Origin: Mesorhizobium terrae
Lineage (GTDB): Bacteria; Pseudomonadota; Alphaproteobacteria; Rhizobiales; Rhizobiaceae
Direction of reading: 5' to 3'
DNA length: 64,000 bases
Assembly: GCF_008727715.1 (NCBI RefSeq)
Contig: NZ_CP044218.1
Location: 3,365,501 to 3,429,500, forward strand
This document shows positions 1 through 10,918 of this stretch, one piece after another. Numbering within the stretch: the first letter of the stretch is position 1; each line of letters starts with the position of its first letter. The position numbers were made by a program, and so were the translations under genes. The notes under the pieces are model-generated. The model did not search any database and was not told where the DNA came from. It saw only the letters and a program-made list of their open reading frames with translations.

Positions 1-819
1 GTCGGCCAGCCGTCCGCCGACGAAGACGCCTATCGTGGCGCCGACGCCGTTGAGCAGCAACACCCATGGCACTTGCGCCTTGCTGAGACCGGTGACCTCC
101 TCAAGGAAGGGCGTGATGTAGGTGTAGAGCGTCATCTGGCCCATCATCAGCATCAGCATCAGGATGAGCGAGGTCCACACCTGCTGGCGTCCCAATGCGC
201 GCACCTCGCGCGCCAGGCCGGCCGACTTGGTCGAGGCGCCGGTGGTGCGCGGCAAAAGGGCGGCTATCGCCAAAAGCGAGACGACGCCCAGAATGCTCAT
301 CACCCAGAAGGTGGCGCGCCAGCCCCACAGATTGCCGATTGCCGTGCCGACCGGCACGCCGATGATGTTGGAGACGGTGAGGCCGGACAGGACCAGCGCG
401 ATCGCCATGCCGCGCTGTTCGGGGCGCACGAGGCTGACCGCAACCACCATGGCGACGCCGAAATAGGCGCCGTGCGCCACGGCGACCGCGACGCGCAGCG
501 CCAGCATGGACAGGAAATCGGGGGCGACGGCGCAGGCGACCTGGCCGACGGTGAAGGCGATGGCCAGCGCGATGAGCAGCGCCTTGCGCGATACTTTCGA
601 TGTCGCCAGCGTCAACAGCGGGCCGCCGATGGCGATGCCCAAAGCGTAGCCGGAAACCAGATAGCCGGCGCTCGGCACCGAGACGCCGAGCCCCTCGGCC
701 ACCTGCGGCAGCACGCCGGCAATGACGAATTCCGTCGTGCCGAAGGCAAAAGCGGCCAGGAAAAGGGCGATCAGGGGAAGAGGCATAAGGCGGACCGGAA
801 GCGCTATGGGATTGGCCAC
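1..819 (-). CDS. MFS efflux transporter (3' part outside window)
   Basis: This is the N-terminal part of a 12-TM major facilitator drug/sugar exporter of the AraJ/YdhP-like DHA1 group. Read on the minus strand, the protein starts VANPIALPVRLMPLPLIALF and continues with GTTEFVIAGVLP, the typical first-helix motif of this group, followed by several hydrophobic helices separated by short basic loops. I chose a GTG start at 819; an ATG at 786 is the alternative, and neither has a strong Shine-Dalgarno. About 273 residues are present and the frame is open to base 1, so the C-terminal helices lie beyond the window. Inner-membrane location and export by proton antiport are family knowledge; the substrate cannot be told. 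Confidence 0.85.
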   Translation of the reverse strand, partial: MANPIALPVRLMPLPLIALFLAAFAFGTTEFVIAGVLPQVAEGLGVSVPSAGYLVSGYALGIAIGGPLLTLATSKVSRKALLIALAIAFTVGQVACAVAPDFLSMLALRVAVAVAHGAYFGVAMVVAVSLVRPEQRGMAIALVLSGLTVSNIIGVPVGTAIGNLWGWRATFWVMSILGVVSLLAIAALLPRTTGASTKSAGLAREVRALGRQQVWTSLILMLMLMMGQMTLYTYITPFLEEVTGLSKAQVPWVLLLNGVGATIGVFVGGRLAD

Positions 820-896
820 AGATCACGGCACGTGCCGCCGGGCAATCGATAAATTATGGATCGGACTTTAGATTTTCTTGATGGCGGCGATCGCCC

Positions 897-1124
897 TTAC
901 GGCACCGCTTCGGGCGCCGTGCCAGGTTTGCGGCCATAAGGAATGCGTAGCCAGGCCCGCTCGTGCAGGTAATAAAGGATCGATTTCGTCACCACTTCGG
1001 TGAGCCCGATGGTTGCGGCGAGCTTGATGCTGCGGGTGATGATCAAGGACAGCACGATCGTGTCGATGGTGCCGGTAACGCGCCAAGAGATGGCCTTGGC
1101 GAAACTGCGTGAATGCGTGTCCAA
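897..1124 (-). CDS. DUF2061 small membrane protein
   Basis: A 75-residue protein with two hydrophobic stretches (around ISWRVTGTIDTIVLSLIITR and AATIGLTEVVTKSILYYLHE) typical of the DUF2061 family, a predicted inner-membrane protein of unknown function widespread in proteobacteria. The start is a TTG at 1124, chosen because a strong Shine-Dalgarno (GGGAGGAGA) lies just upstream on the minus strand and no ATG fits. It sits alone between the MFS gene and the phosphate cotransporter, all on the same strand, with short spacers. Function is not known; the family call rests on remembered motif similarity. Confidence 0.8.
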   Translation of the reverse strand: MDTHSRSFAKAISWRVTGTIDTIVLSLIITRSIKLAATIGLTEVVTKSILYYLHERAWLRIPYGRKPGTAPEAVP

Positions 1125-1187
1125 TCCCGTCTCCTCCCGAGGATCGAGCCAAGCTAGCGTGACGAAGGGCGGCGCCGCAACCTTGCG

Positions 1188-2852
1188 TTACATCGCCTTG
1201 AGGCGGGAATCGCTGAGCAGGCCGCGCTTCTCCAGCACCGGATAGGTCATGGAGGCGAGCAGCGAGTTGATCTGCTTCAGGTCGCGGATGGTGTCGAGAT
1301 GGATGGAGCTGGTCTCGATGGAATTGGGCGAACCGTCGCGCAGGCGCTCGAAATGGGCGCGGCTGGTTTCTTTCTCGCGGTCGCGCAGCCGGTCCTTCTC
1401 TTCGACGATCTGACGGGCGGTCTCGGCGTCGCTGGAGATCAGCACGTTGAAGGCAAGCCGCGCATTGGCAAGCACCGAGGCGTGGAAGGCAGTCAATTCG
1501 CGCCAGCCTTCCGGCGTGAACTCCAGGCCGCGCTCCATCTTTTTGCGCACCAGCGGCAACATGTTGCGCACGATGATGTCGCCGACCTGCTCCAGCTTGA
1601 CGCAGGCGCCGATCAATTCCTGGCAGCGCAGCGCCTCGTCCTCGGTCAGCGAATTCTTGGTGACCTTGGCGAGGTAGAGCTTGATGGCGGCGTGTTTCTG
1701 GTCGACGCGGTCGTCGAGCGCGGCGAGCGCCCGGATCTTGTCCTCGTCGGCCTGTTCATAGAGGTCGATGACACGCTTCAGCATGATCTCGACGGTCTCG
1801 CACACCCGTACCACTTCGCGCGTGGCGTTGGCCAGCGCCTGGGACGGCACGTTGAGCGCCGCCTCGTTCAGCGCCGAAAGCTCCGTCACCTGGAAGGCTT
1901 CGGCCGGCTGCGGCTTGGCGCCCAGTGCAACGATCTTTTCCGAGGCGCGGTAGACGAGGCCGGCCAGCGGCAGGCCGGCCAGCAGGATAATGATGTTGAA
2001 CAGGATATGCGCGTTGACGATCTGGTCCGGCACGGTCGAGCCGAGGAAGGCGATCGGCGGCTTGAAGCCGAGGAACAGCGTCAGCATGACCAGCGAACCG
2101 AGGCCGCGCATCAAAAGATTGCCAACCGGCACGACACGCACGCCTGGCTCGGCATTGCGGGTGAGCAGCGGCGCGATGATGGAGGAGCCGAGATTGACGC
2201 CCAGCACCAGGACGATGCCGAGTTCCGGCGGGATGAAACCGCGTCCGGCCAGCGTCGTCATCAACAGCACGGCGGCGATCGAGGACTGGAACAGCCAGGT
2301 GGCGAGTGCCGCCAGAAGATAGGCGGTGACGGGGTCGCCCTTGAAATAGTCGATGATGACCGGCAGCAGCTGGCTTTCGCGCAGCGGTTCGGAGGCTTGG
2401 CCGATCATCCCCAGCGACAGAAGCAGCAGGCCGACGCCGATCAGGATGCGGCCGACCTGGCGCCAGTCGCGCCGCTCGGTGGCCATGAACATGACGGTGC
2501 CGGTGATCAGGCAGATCGGCACGATCAGCGACAGATCGAAGGTGAGCAGCTTGACGACCAGCGCCGAGCCGATCTCGGCGCCGCGCACGGCGAGTTGGCC
2601 GGCCATGCCCGAGACGATGCCGGCGCCGGCGAAGGAGCCGACCAGGAGCGTGACGGCGGTGGAGCTCTGCAAGGCGATGGCGAGCGCGGTTCCCGCAAGC
2701 ACCGCCAGGATCGGGTTCTGCATGGTGCCGCGCAGTTTCAGCCGCAGCACGTCGCCATAGGCGCGCTCGACGCCGGTCTTGACCATGCGGGTGGCAAACA
2801 GCATCAGCGCCACCGCGCCGGCCAGATGCAGGAGCACGACCGAGCCGCTCAA
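1188..2852 (-). CDS. Na/Pi cotransporter family protein with PhoU-like C-terminus
   Basis: A 554-residue inner-membrane protein of the NptA/Na-Pi cotransporter II family, which moves phosphate with sodium. Two inverted membrane repeats are visible, each with the family's glutamine-serine signature: ALQSSTAVTLLVGSF near residues 61-75 and WLFQSSIAAVLLM further on. From about residue 330 a helical cytoplasmic PhoU-like domain follows (ALNVPSQALANATREVVRVC onward). I chose the TTG start at 2852 because GGGAAG lies at good spacing upstream and the protein then begins directly at the first helix; the frame is open to an ATG at 2915 but that adds a basic non-homologous-looking segment. Substrate is inferred from the family. 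Confidence 0.87.
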   Translation of the reverse strand: MSGSVVLLHLAGAVALMLFATRMVKTGVERAYGDVLRLKLRGTMQNPILAVLAGTALAIALQSSTAVTLLVGSFAGAGIVSGMAGQLAVRGAEIGSALVVKLLTFDLSLIVPICLITGTVMFMATERRDWRQVGRILIGVGLLLLSLGMIGQASEPLRESQLLPVIIDYFKGDPVTAYLLAALATWLFQSSIAAVLLMTTLAGRGFIPPELGIVLVLGVNLGSSIIAPLLTRNAEPGVRVVPVGNLLMRGLGSLVMLTLFLGFKPPIAFLGSTVPDQIVNAHILFNIIILLAGLPLAGLVYRASEKIVALGAKPQPAEAFQVTELSALNEAALNVPSQALANATREVVRVCETVEIMLKRVIDLYEQADEDKIRALAALDDRVDQKHAAIKLYLAKVTKNSLTEDEALRCQELIGACVKLEQVGDIIVRNMLPLVRKKMERGLEFTPEGWRELTAFHASVLANARLAFNVLISSDAETARQIVEEKDRLRDREKETSRAHFERLRDGSPNSIETSSIHLDTIRDLKQINSLLASMTYPVLEKRGLLSDSRLKAM

Positions 2853-3245
2853 CGGTGGCTTCCCAGCATGGCGCGCGCGCCACGGAACGGCCCGCGGGCA
2901 TTTGCAGGCGGCCATTTGATCGATGGGGCCGAAGCGGTGTCGGCTCGATGTGAAAAGGCGCGGATCATAAGGCTTACATATAGGCCCAACTGTCGGGTTT
3001 TACATTAGCCGGATAATAATTTCCTGTTGACTTCGGCGCGCTTCGACAAACGGCGGCTTGTGTCGGATTTGGACATGAAAGCGGGGCGGGTGCACGCCTG
3101 CCGTGAAATCCCGCGGGATTCCGTCCGATTTCGGACGCCTGGATCAATGCCTTGGTTTCATTACATAATTGTAATTTCGACATTCAGTTTGAGTTCATGT
3201 TGCGAACCCTAATTCTCTCGTGTGAACAAACGAGGAAACACAATC
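2853..3245. other. Intergenic region upstream of the RcnB-like gene
   Basis: No gene seen in these 390 bases, which separate two divergent genes. The sequence is more A+T rich than its surroundings and contains an AT-rich dyad, TTACATAATTGTAA, at 3161-3174, about 70 bases before the RcnB-like start. It is a plausible operator or promoter element, but no known regulator could be matched to it. Confidence 0.5.
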
Positions 3246-3656
3246 ATGAAACGTCTTATTCTTTCCGCGATGGCGGTTTCGATGCTGGCGGTGTCGACAT
3301 TGCAGGGTTTCGCCGCGCCGGTGGCGGTGCCAGCCGCGCCACGCTCCGACGTCACCCAGGTCCAGTGGCAGGAGCCGATTCGCAAGGATCGCCGTTATGA
3401 CGATCGTTATGACCGGCGCTACGACCGGCGCACCGTCGAAAAGCGCGTGATCATCCGCAAGGAAGTGGTGCGCGAGCCGCGCTGGAAGGCCGGTCAGCGT
3501 TACGGCGACTGGCGCCGCTACCAGGGCATCAAGGAATATCACCGCTACGGCCTGCGCCGCCCCGGCCCCGGCCAGCAGTGGATCCGCGTCGGCAGCGACT
3601 ATCTGCTGGTCGGCATTGCCACCGGCCTGATCGCAGGCGCCATCGCCGGGCGCTAA
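3246..3656 (+). CDS. RcnB-like exported protein
   Basis: A 136-residue secreted protein with an N-terminal signal peptide (MKRLILSAMAVSMLAVSTLQ, cleavage near GFAA), an arginine/aspartate/tyrosine-rich middle (DRRYDDRYDRRYDRR) and a C-terminal segment ending in a hydrophobic Gly/Ala stretch. The layout and the tail YRRPGPGQQW-like region (LRRPGPGQQWIRVGSDYLLV) match the RcnB family, periplasmic proteins tied in E. coli to nickel/cobalt homeostasis but of unclear role in rhizobia, where many paralogues exist. The ATG at 3246 follows GAGGAAACA. A G+C hairpin terminator lies 20 bases after the stop. Metal involvement is family inference only. Confidence 0.8.
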   Translation: MKRLILSAMAVSMLAVSTLQGFAAPVAVPAAPRSDVTQVQWQEPIRKDRRYDDRYDRRYDRRTVEKRVIIRKEVVREPRWKAGQRYGDWRRYQGIKEYHRYGLRRPGPGQQWIRVGSDYLLVGIATGLIAGAIAGR

Positions 3657-3677
3657 GGCGCCATCGTCTTAGAGAGC

Positions 3678-3708
3678 AAAAAGGCGGCCCGGGGGGGGCG
3701 CCTTTTCC
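3678..3708 (+). terminator. Intrinsic terminator after the RcnB-like gene
   Basis: Inverted repeat AAAAGGCG / CGCCTTTT with a G-rich loop containing a run of eight G, followed by CC and mixed sequence. It lies 21 bases after the stop of the RcnB-like gene and ahead of dnaG, so it likely isolates the two. Confidence 0.65.
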
Positions 3709-3810
3709 TCGTCGAGACGGGAACGGCCTGTGAAAACCGGGTATGCCGCGCATTGGGGGTCGTCTGGCGCAGCGCCAGCGACTATATCAAAGACAAACGA
3801 GCTTCCGCCC

Positions 3811-5754
3811 ATGCGCTTCCCGCCAACCTTTCTCGACGAGATACGAGACCGCGTTCCGATCTCCTCGCTGATCGGCATGCGCGTGTCGTGGGACAGGAAG
3901 AAGACCAACGCGCCGCGCGGCGATTTTTGGGCGTGCTGCCCGTTTCATGGTGAAAAATCGCCGTCGTTCCACTGCGAGGACAAGAAGGGCCGCTACCATT
4001 GCTTCGGCTGCGGCGTTTCGGGCGATCATTTCCGTTTCCTGACCGAACTCGACGGCCTGAGCTTTCCAGAGGCGGTCGAACGCGTCGCCGACATGGCCGG
4101 CGTGCCGATGCCGGCGCGCGACGAGCAGGCGGAGCGACGCGACAGGCAGCGCGCCAGCCTGACCGACGTCATGGAAATGGCGACTGCCTTTTTCCAGGAG
4201 CGGCTGCAAGGCTCGGAAGGGGCCAAGGCGCGCGCCTATTTGCGCGACCGCGGGCTGACGCCGGCGACGCAGCAGAGCTTCCGGCTGGGCTATGCGCCCG
4301 ACAGCCGCAACGCGCTGAAGGAATTCCTGGCCTCCAAAGGGGTCGACAAGGCGCAGATCGAAGCCTGCGGCCTGGTGGTGTTCGGCGACGATATCCCGGT
4401 CTCCTATGACCGGTTCCGCGACCGCATCATGTTCCCGATCCCGGATTCGCGCGGCAAGATCATCGCTTTCGGCGGGCGCGCCATGTCGGCCGATGTCTCG
4501 GCCAAATATCTGAACTCGCCCGAGACCGAACTCTTCCACAAGGGCAATGTGCTCTACAATTTCGCCCGTGCCCGCAAGGCGGTGGCGCGCGGCGGCACGG
4601 TCATCGCCGTCGAAGGCTATATGGACGTCATCGCGCTGGCGCAGGCCGGCTTCGAGAACGCCGTGGCGCCGCTGGGCACCGCGCTGACCGAAAATCAGAT
4701 GGAACTTCTGTGGCGCCTGTCGGGCGAACCGATGCTGTGCTTCGACGGCGACGCCGCCGGCCTGAAGGCGGCGTGGCGGGCGGCCGATCTCATCCTGCCT
4801 TCGATCCAGGCTGGCCGCACGGCGCGCTTTGCGCTGCTGCCCGAGGGCAAGGACCCCGACGATCTGGTCAAGGCCGACGGTCCGGACGCCTTCCGCGCGG
4901 TGCTGGCCGAAGCGCGGCCGCTGGCCGAGCTGATCTGGATGCGCGAGACAGCGGGCGGGGTGTTCGAGACGCCCGAGCGGCGGGCGGAACTGGAAAAGAC
5001 GCTGCGCGAGATCACCAGCCGCATCCGCGACGAAAGCGTGCGCTATCACTACCAGCAAGACATGCGCGAGCGCGTCCTGACCTTCTTCGGCCAGCGCGCC
5101 AGGCCACAGCGCCAGGGCGAACGCGGAAAAGGTGGAGGCAGGCAGGGCGGCGACAAGCAGGGTGGCCAATGGTCACGCGGCGGCCAGGCTCAAGGGCGCA
5201 GTCCGATCACCGAAAGCCTCGGCCGTTCGGCGATCGTCAAGCGCACTGGCGAGCTGATGTCGGTGCGCGAGGCAACGGTGGTGGTGGCGCTCGTCAACCA
5301 TCCGGCGCTGATCGACGAGAATTTCGAGCATGTCGAATTCCTCGACCTCGCCAACAGCGATCTGCGCCGGCTGCACGCCGCGCTGCTCGATGCGCTGGCT
5401 CACGAACAGGCCAACGATCGCGTGGCCATCATCGCCATGATCGAGCGTACAGGCTGCGCGGATGTGTGGGAGCGCGCGGTGGCGCTGATTCGTCGCACGC
5501 GGCAGTGGCCGGCGCTGGAGAACGCCGCGATCGAGGATGCCCGCGACGCTTTCAACCAGGTGCTGCACTTGCACCGCAGCCAACGCACCTTACATAGGGA
5601 GCTGAAGCAGGCCGAGGCCGCACTTGCCAGCGATCCAACGGAAGAGAATTACCGGCACCTGGTCGAAATCCAGGCGCAGTTTCGCGACGTGCAGGCCACG
5701 GAAGCTTTGATCGAAGGGTTCGGCGTTTCCTCCGGCAGGGCCGGTCGAGCGTGA
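3811..5754 (+). CDS. dnaG: DNA primase DnaG
   Basis: A 647-residue replicative primase, which makes RNA primers on the lagging strand with DnaB helicase. The N-terminal CHC2 zinc finger is complete (C43, H46, C64, C67 in CPFHGEKSP and YHCFGCGVSGD). The TOPRIM catalytic core shows the acidic residues E268 in VEGYMDV and D312/D314 in CFDGDAAG. A Gly/Arg/Gln-rich linker near residues 430-470 joins the C-terminal helicase-binding domain. The start is the ATG at 3811 (MRFPPTFLDEIRDRVPI), which matches the family's beginning; the frame is open further upstream. It precedes rpoD, the conserved macromolecular-synthesis order, here without rpsU. Confidence 0.97.
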   Translation: MRFPPTFLDEIRDRVPISSLIGMRVSWDRKKTNAPRGDFWACCPFHGEKSPSFHCEDKKGRYHCFGCGVSGDHFRFLTELDGLSFPEAVERVADMAGVPMPARDEQAERRDRQRASLTDVMEMATAFFQERLQGSEGAKARAYLRDRGLTPATQQSFRLGYAPDSRNALKEFLASKGVDKAQIEACGLVVFGDDIPVSYDRFRDRIMFPIPDSRGKIIAFGGRAMSADVSAKYLNSPETELFHKGNVLYNFARARKAVARGGTVIAVEGYMDVIALAQAGFENAVAPLGTALTENQMELLWRLSGEPMLCFDGDAAGLKAAWRAADLILPSIQAGRTARFALLPEGKDPDDLVKADGPDAFRAVLAEARPLAELIWMRETAGGVFETPERRAELEKTLREITSRIRDESVRYHYQQDMRERVLTFFGQRARPQRQGERGKGGGRQGGDKQGGQWSRGGQAQGRSPITESLGRSAIVKRTGELMSVREATVVVALVNHPALIDENFEHVEFLDLANSDLRRLHAALLDALAHEQANDRVAIIAMIERTGCADVWERAVALIRRTRQWPALENAAIEDARDAFNQVLHLHRSQRTLHRELKQAEAALASDPTEENYRHLVEIQAQFRDVQATEALIEGFGVSSGRAGRA

Positions 5755-6061
5755 ACCAAAGACGCAGAAGGGGCTATTTGATTCGCTTTTTTAAGGCGAA
5801 TCATGCGAGAGGCGCTTGACCTTCTGGCAGAATGACGGAATCAGAACGATTCGAAACGTTAACCCATGCCCGGCATTGGCGGGAAATAACGACCTATGCA
5901 CTGGACGGGAAGGGGATCCCGCCACAGATATCAGGGTTAATCTGGACTTAAGTGAGATGCAGGTACTGGCTTGGCAGGCGCGTGAGTTAAGCGAACGCAA
6001 CTGATTTGCCCGGTTCAGCAGCGATGCGGTCCCTAGAGAGGCCGCCTGGAGAAGACTTAGA
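5755..6061 (+). promoter_or_regulatory. dnaG-rpoD intergenic region
   Basis: About 307 bases with no convincing gene. A hairpin at 5779-5803 (TGATTCGC / GCGAATCA with a T-rich loop) may end dnaG transcription. A CTTGAC hexamer at 5815-5820 could belong to an rpoD promoter. The leader ends with GGAGAAGACTTAGA before the rpoD ATG. One open frame of 62 codons (5816-6004) shows no recognisable features and is not called. Confidence 0.45.
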
Positions 6062-8086
<2,025 letters not shown>

Positions 8087-8093
8087 GAAGATC

Positions 8094-8121
8094 AAGCCCG
8101 GGCATCGTCCCGGGCTTTTTT
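8094..8121 (+). terminator. rpoD intrinsic terminator
   Basis: Perfect 9-bp stem AAGCCCGGG / CCCGGGCTT with a six-base loop (CATCGT) followed by a T run. It begins eight bases after the rpoD stop codon. Confidence 0.92.
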
Positions 8122-8166
8122 CTGCGCCGGTGCTATAGTGGCCGCCGATCGGAAAGAGAGGCGGAC

Positions 8167-8427
8167 ATGAACTACATTGCGAGGACGCTTGCCTGTCTGG
8201 CTGTTCTGGTGCCCGGCATGACGGGGCCGGTTGCAGCGGGCACAATGCCAAAGACGACCACCCTGGCCAATCCGGCTTCCGTCCACTGTGGCAAGCTTGG
8301 CGGGCGCTTGAAGATCAAGAAAGACGCCGCCGGCAACCAGACCGGCTATTGCTACCTGCCCAATGGCAGCGTGTGCGAGGAATGGGCACTGTTCCGCGAC
8401 AAGAAGTGCGTGCCGCCGAAACGCTGA
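8167..8427 (+). CDS. DUF333 domain protein, exported
   Basis: An 86-residue protein with a signal peptide (MNYIARTLACLAVLVPGMTG, Ala-rich cleavage region) and a DUF333 domain: NPASVHCGKLGGRLKIKKDA, then GYCYLPNGSVCEEWALFR. DUF333 proteins are small periplasmic or lipoprotein-like proteins sometimes annotated as putative hemolysins, with no proven function. Four cysteines in the mature part could form disulfides. The ATG at 8167 has AAAGAGAGGCGGAC upstream. It is a single gene between the rpoD terminator and a convergent barrel protein gene. Confidence 0.82.
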   Translation: MNYIARTLACLAVLVPGMTGPVAAGTMPKTTTLANPASVHCGKLGGRLKIKKDAAGNQTGYCYLPNGSVCEEWALFRDKKCVPPKR

Positions 8428-8538
8428 CCGCAACGGAGAAAAGCGCGATCCCGACGCGCGAATTTAAAATGTTAGAGCGTCCTTTGCGTGTCCGAATGGA
8501 GGCGCGGCGCTCTAGCCGGCGCCGGGATCGTGCCTTGC

Positions 8539-8568
8539 GGCCCTCGCCGCAGGGATGGTGCGAGGGCC
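8539..8568 (-). terminator. Hairpin downstream of the barrel/beta-helix gene
   Basis: Nine-base inverted repeat GGCCCTCGC / GCGAGGGCC just after the stop of the minus-strand gene at 8575. There is no clear T run, so it could be a weak terminator or a 3' stabilising hairpin. A second imperfect dyad (AGAGCG ... CGCTCT) lies just left of it around 8474-8513. Confidence 0.5.
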
Positions 8569-8574
8569 GATGGG

Positions 8575-10749
8575 TCAGAGGCAATTGGCCTTGAAGTTGC
8601 CGCCGTTGAGTTCGCGTCCGTTGAGCGTGAGCGCGGTTCCGGGTGGCTGGGTGAGCGAGCCGTTGACGTAGGAACCGAAGCTCGACACCAGGCAGTTGCG
8701 CGGCGTGCCCTTGACCGTCACGTCGCCGCCGATATCGACCGCCGGACCCATGAAATAGAGGCCGGCCTTGGCGGCGTTTTCGACGCGCAGCTTGTCGAAG
8801 GTGACGTTCTTGACCGGACCGCCGAGGAAATCCCAGTCGCTGCCATAGATGAAGGCGCCGTAGGTGCCGGCATTGGTGATCGTCACATCCCTGAAATGGA
8901 TGTCGGAGACCGGGTTGAGGAAGATGCCGGCATTGCGGGTGTCGTCGACCGTCAGCCCGTTGACGCGGACATTGGTGGTCCTTGCCTCCTCCGGCAAGGT
9001 CGAGGCGGTGACCAGCATCAGGCCGTTGATGCCGCCCTTCAGCGTCATATCGGTGATGGCGACGTTGGAGGTGCCCTGCAAAACGACCAGATCCATGTCG
9101 AGCCCCTGCGCGGAATTGTCGACGGTGACCTTGTTCATGGCGACGTCGTTGGCGGCGACCAGCAACACGCCCTCGCGCCGCGACTTGGAGATGGCGACGT
9201 TGTCGAGCTTGATGCCGGTGGCGGCATGGGTGATGACGGGCGGCCAACCGCTGTCGTCGATGCGGCTGCCGGCGAAGATGCCGTAGGTGACGCTGTCGAT
9301 GACGGTGTCGCGTATGGTGAGCCCGCTGGTGCCGAGCGCGCTGATGGCGGCATAGGGCGCGCGGTTGGGATCGCCGACGGCGAATTCGCAATCGGTGTTG
9401 CTGTTGCAGATGGTGAGATCGCGGATTTTGGTCTTTTCGATCAGCGCGCCGCTGACATTGTCGAGGCGGATGCCGTCGCCGGCCGTGCGGCTGATCTCGA
9501 CGTCGCGAACGGTGATGCCGGTGGCGCCGTTGCTGGCGATGCCGGCAAGGCCGCCGCTGATCGCCAGATGCTCGATGGTGGCGCCGGAGGCCATGGCGAC
9601 GACATTGGCGAGCGGGTTGCTGCCGGCCAGGCGCGTTGCCGCGCCGTCATTGCGGAAGGCGGCCTCGAAGCGGCTGGTCGTGCCGCGCACGCCGATGACG
9701 CCGCCACCGCCGAGCATATATTGCCCGGTGCCGAGCTGCATCGTCTGGCCGAGCGCGATGTCGCCGCTGGCCAGAACCAGCGCATTGCCGCCGGCGGCGG
9801 CGAGCGCTGCATTGATGGCCCTGGCATCGCCGGTGGCGGCGGAGACGGCGACCACCTTGCCGATCGTGCGGCCGTTGGCGACGAATTCGGCCGTCTCGAC
9901 CGCTCCGGTGGCGCCGGCATAGGTGCGGAGGAAATCAGCGCGCTCGACCTGCTGGAACATCGGGTCGAAGGCCGCCTGGCCGGTGCGGCTCGAACCGCCG
10001 AGCGGCACGCGCAGGCGGGCGGTGAGGGCAAACTCCGTGCGGTCTTCCTTATCGTAGGAGACGGAGGCGCCGAGCGCCAGAGTGGAACCGGAAACGCCGG
10101 GCAGGCCGGCAAAGCTCAATTCCGCGCGCGCCCTGACGCCGAGCGTATCGTCGATGGCGCCCTTGCCGTCATACCAGTAGGTGCCGCCGAACACCTTTAT
10201 CTGCGCCGCAATGTCTTGCGGAAACACCGGCAGGCGCAGGCCGGCCTCGGCATCGAAGCCGCCGCGGGCGATTTCGCCGCCGGCGCGGAATTTCAGCTCG
10301 TCGCCGGCGATGAAGGCGCGGCTGAGACTTGCGATAGCCTTTTCGTCGGTCAGCGGCAGATAGACATTGGCGCGCGCCTCATAGAGCGGGCCGAGCGCCT
10401 CGGCGCCAAAGGAGAGCTGGTTGAAGCTGTGGCCATGGTCGCTGTTGAAGGTGTCGAAATAACCATAGGCGCCATAGACCCAGTCGTTGGCCGCGCGATG
10501 GCGGAAGCCGAGACCGAACGAGCCCTGGCGGGCGGAGCCTTCGACGAAGGAGCCGCTGGCATCGAAGAAAGCGCCGTTGGCGCCGCCGTCGAACAGGAAG
10601 GGCACGAAAAGACCGATGCCGCCGCTGCCCCGGCCATAGGCGAGATTGCCGTCGAACTGGAGGATCGGCTGCTGCACCTGCGCGAGGGCATGACTGGAGA
10701 GGGCGGTGCCGGTGATCAGCGCCGCTGCGAAAAGCTTTGGAAATGTCAT
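8575..10749 (-). CDS. Inverse-autotransporter-like barrel fused to a right-handed beta-helix
   Basis: A 724-residue exported protein. After a signal peptide (ending SSHALAQ) come about 270 residues with alternating aromatic/Gly strands, including GSFGLGFRHR, DWVYGAYGYFDTFNSDHGHS and LSFGAEALGPLYEARANVYL. This strongly resembles the inverse-autotransporter beta-domain of intimin/invasin, an outer-membrane barrel that exports a C-terminal passenger. From about residue 290 the passenger is a parallel beta-helix with repeated short strands (ITVRDVEISRTAGDGIRLDN, LTIRDTVIDSVTYGIFAGSR), not the usual Ig-like repeats. It ends in a cysteine near the C-terminus. Start ATG 10749. A role in adhesion or glycan binding is inference. 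Confidence 0.8.
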   Translation of the reverse strand: MTFPKLFAAALITGTALSSHALAQVQQPILQFDGNLAYGRGSGGIGLFVPFLFDGGANGAFFDASGSFVEGSARQGSFGLGFRHRAANDWVYGAYGYFDTFNSDHGHSFNQLSFGAEALGPLYEARANVYLPLTDEKAIASLSRAFIAGDELKFRAGGEIARGGFDAEAGLRLPVFPQDIAAQIKVFGGTYWYDGKGAIDDTLGVRARAELSFAGLPGVSGSTLALGASVSYDKEDRTEFALTARLRVPLGGSSRTGQAAFDPMFQQVERADFLRTYAGATGAVETAEFVANGRTIGKVVAVSAATGDARAINAALAAAGGNALVLASGDIALGQTMQLGTGQYMLGGGGVIGVRGTTSRFEAAFRNDGAATRLAGSNPLANVVAMASGATIEHLAISGGLAGIASNGATGITVRDVEISRTAGDGIRLDNVSGALIEKTKIRDLTICNSNTDCEFAVGDPNRAPYAAISALGTSGLTIRDTVIDSVTYGIFAGSRIDDSGWPPVITHAATGIKLDNVAISKSRREGVLLVAANDVAMNKVTVDNSAQGLDMDLVVLQGTSNVAITDMTLKGGINGLMLVTASTLPEEARTTNVRVNGLTVDDTRNAGIFLNPVSDIHFRDVTITNAGTYGAFIYGSDWDFLGGPVKNVTFDKLRVENAAKAGLYFMGPAVDIGGDVTVKGTPRNCLVSSFGSYVNGSLTQPPGTALTLNGRELNGGNFKANCL

Positions 10750-10918
10750 GATGAACGTTTGGGATTCCGATTGAACGATTGTTCGGATAGGATACTTGAT
10801 TAAAAGAGTCTAGTTTATTCCGGAAATTCCCGCGGCCAGCTGTGGATGGAATTTAGTCCAGCGTTTCAAGAGCTTGATGCCTGGTCTCGACGTACGTGAG
10901 GCAATCCGTCCCGTTGGT

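Noticed and set aside
1299..3008. Large plus-strand frame over the Na/Pi cotransporter gene
   Set aside because: Antisense to a clearly conserved membrane transporter; Gln/Asp/Arg-rich shadow composition.
5816..6004. 62-codon open frame in the rpoD leader
   Set aside because: No ribosome-binding site, no composition bias and no recognisable motif.
8488..10803. Long plus-strand open frame opposite the barrel/beta-helix gene
   Set aside because: It is antisense to a protein with clear signal peptide, barrel and helix repeats; its residue composition (Gly/Ala/Asp/Arg-rich, no motifs) is typical of a high-G+C shadow frame.
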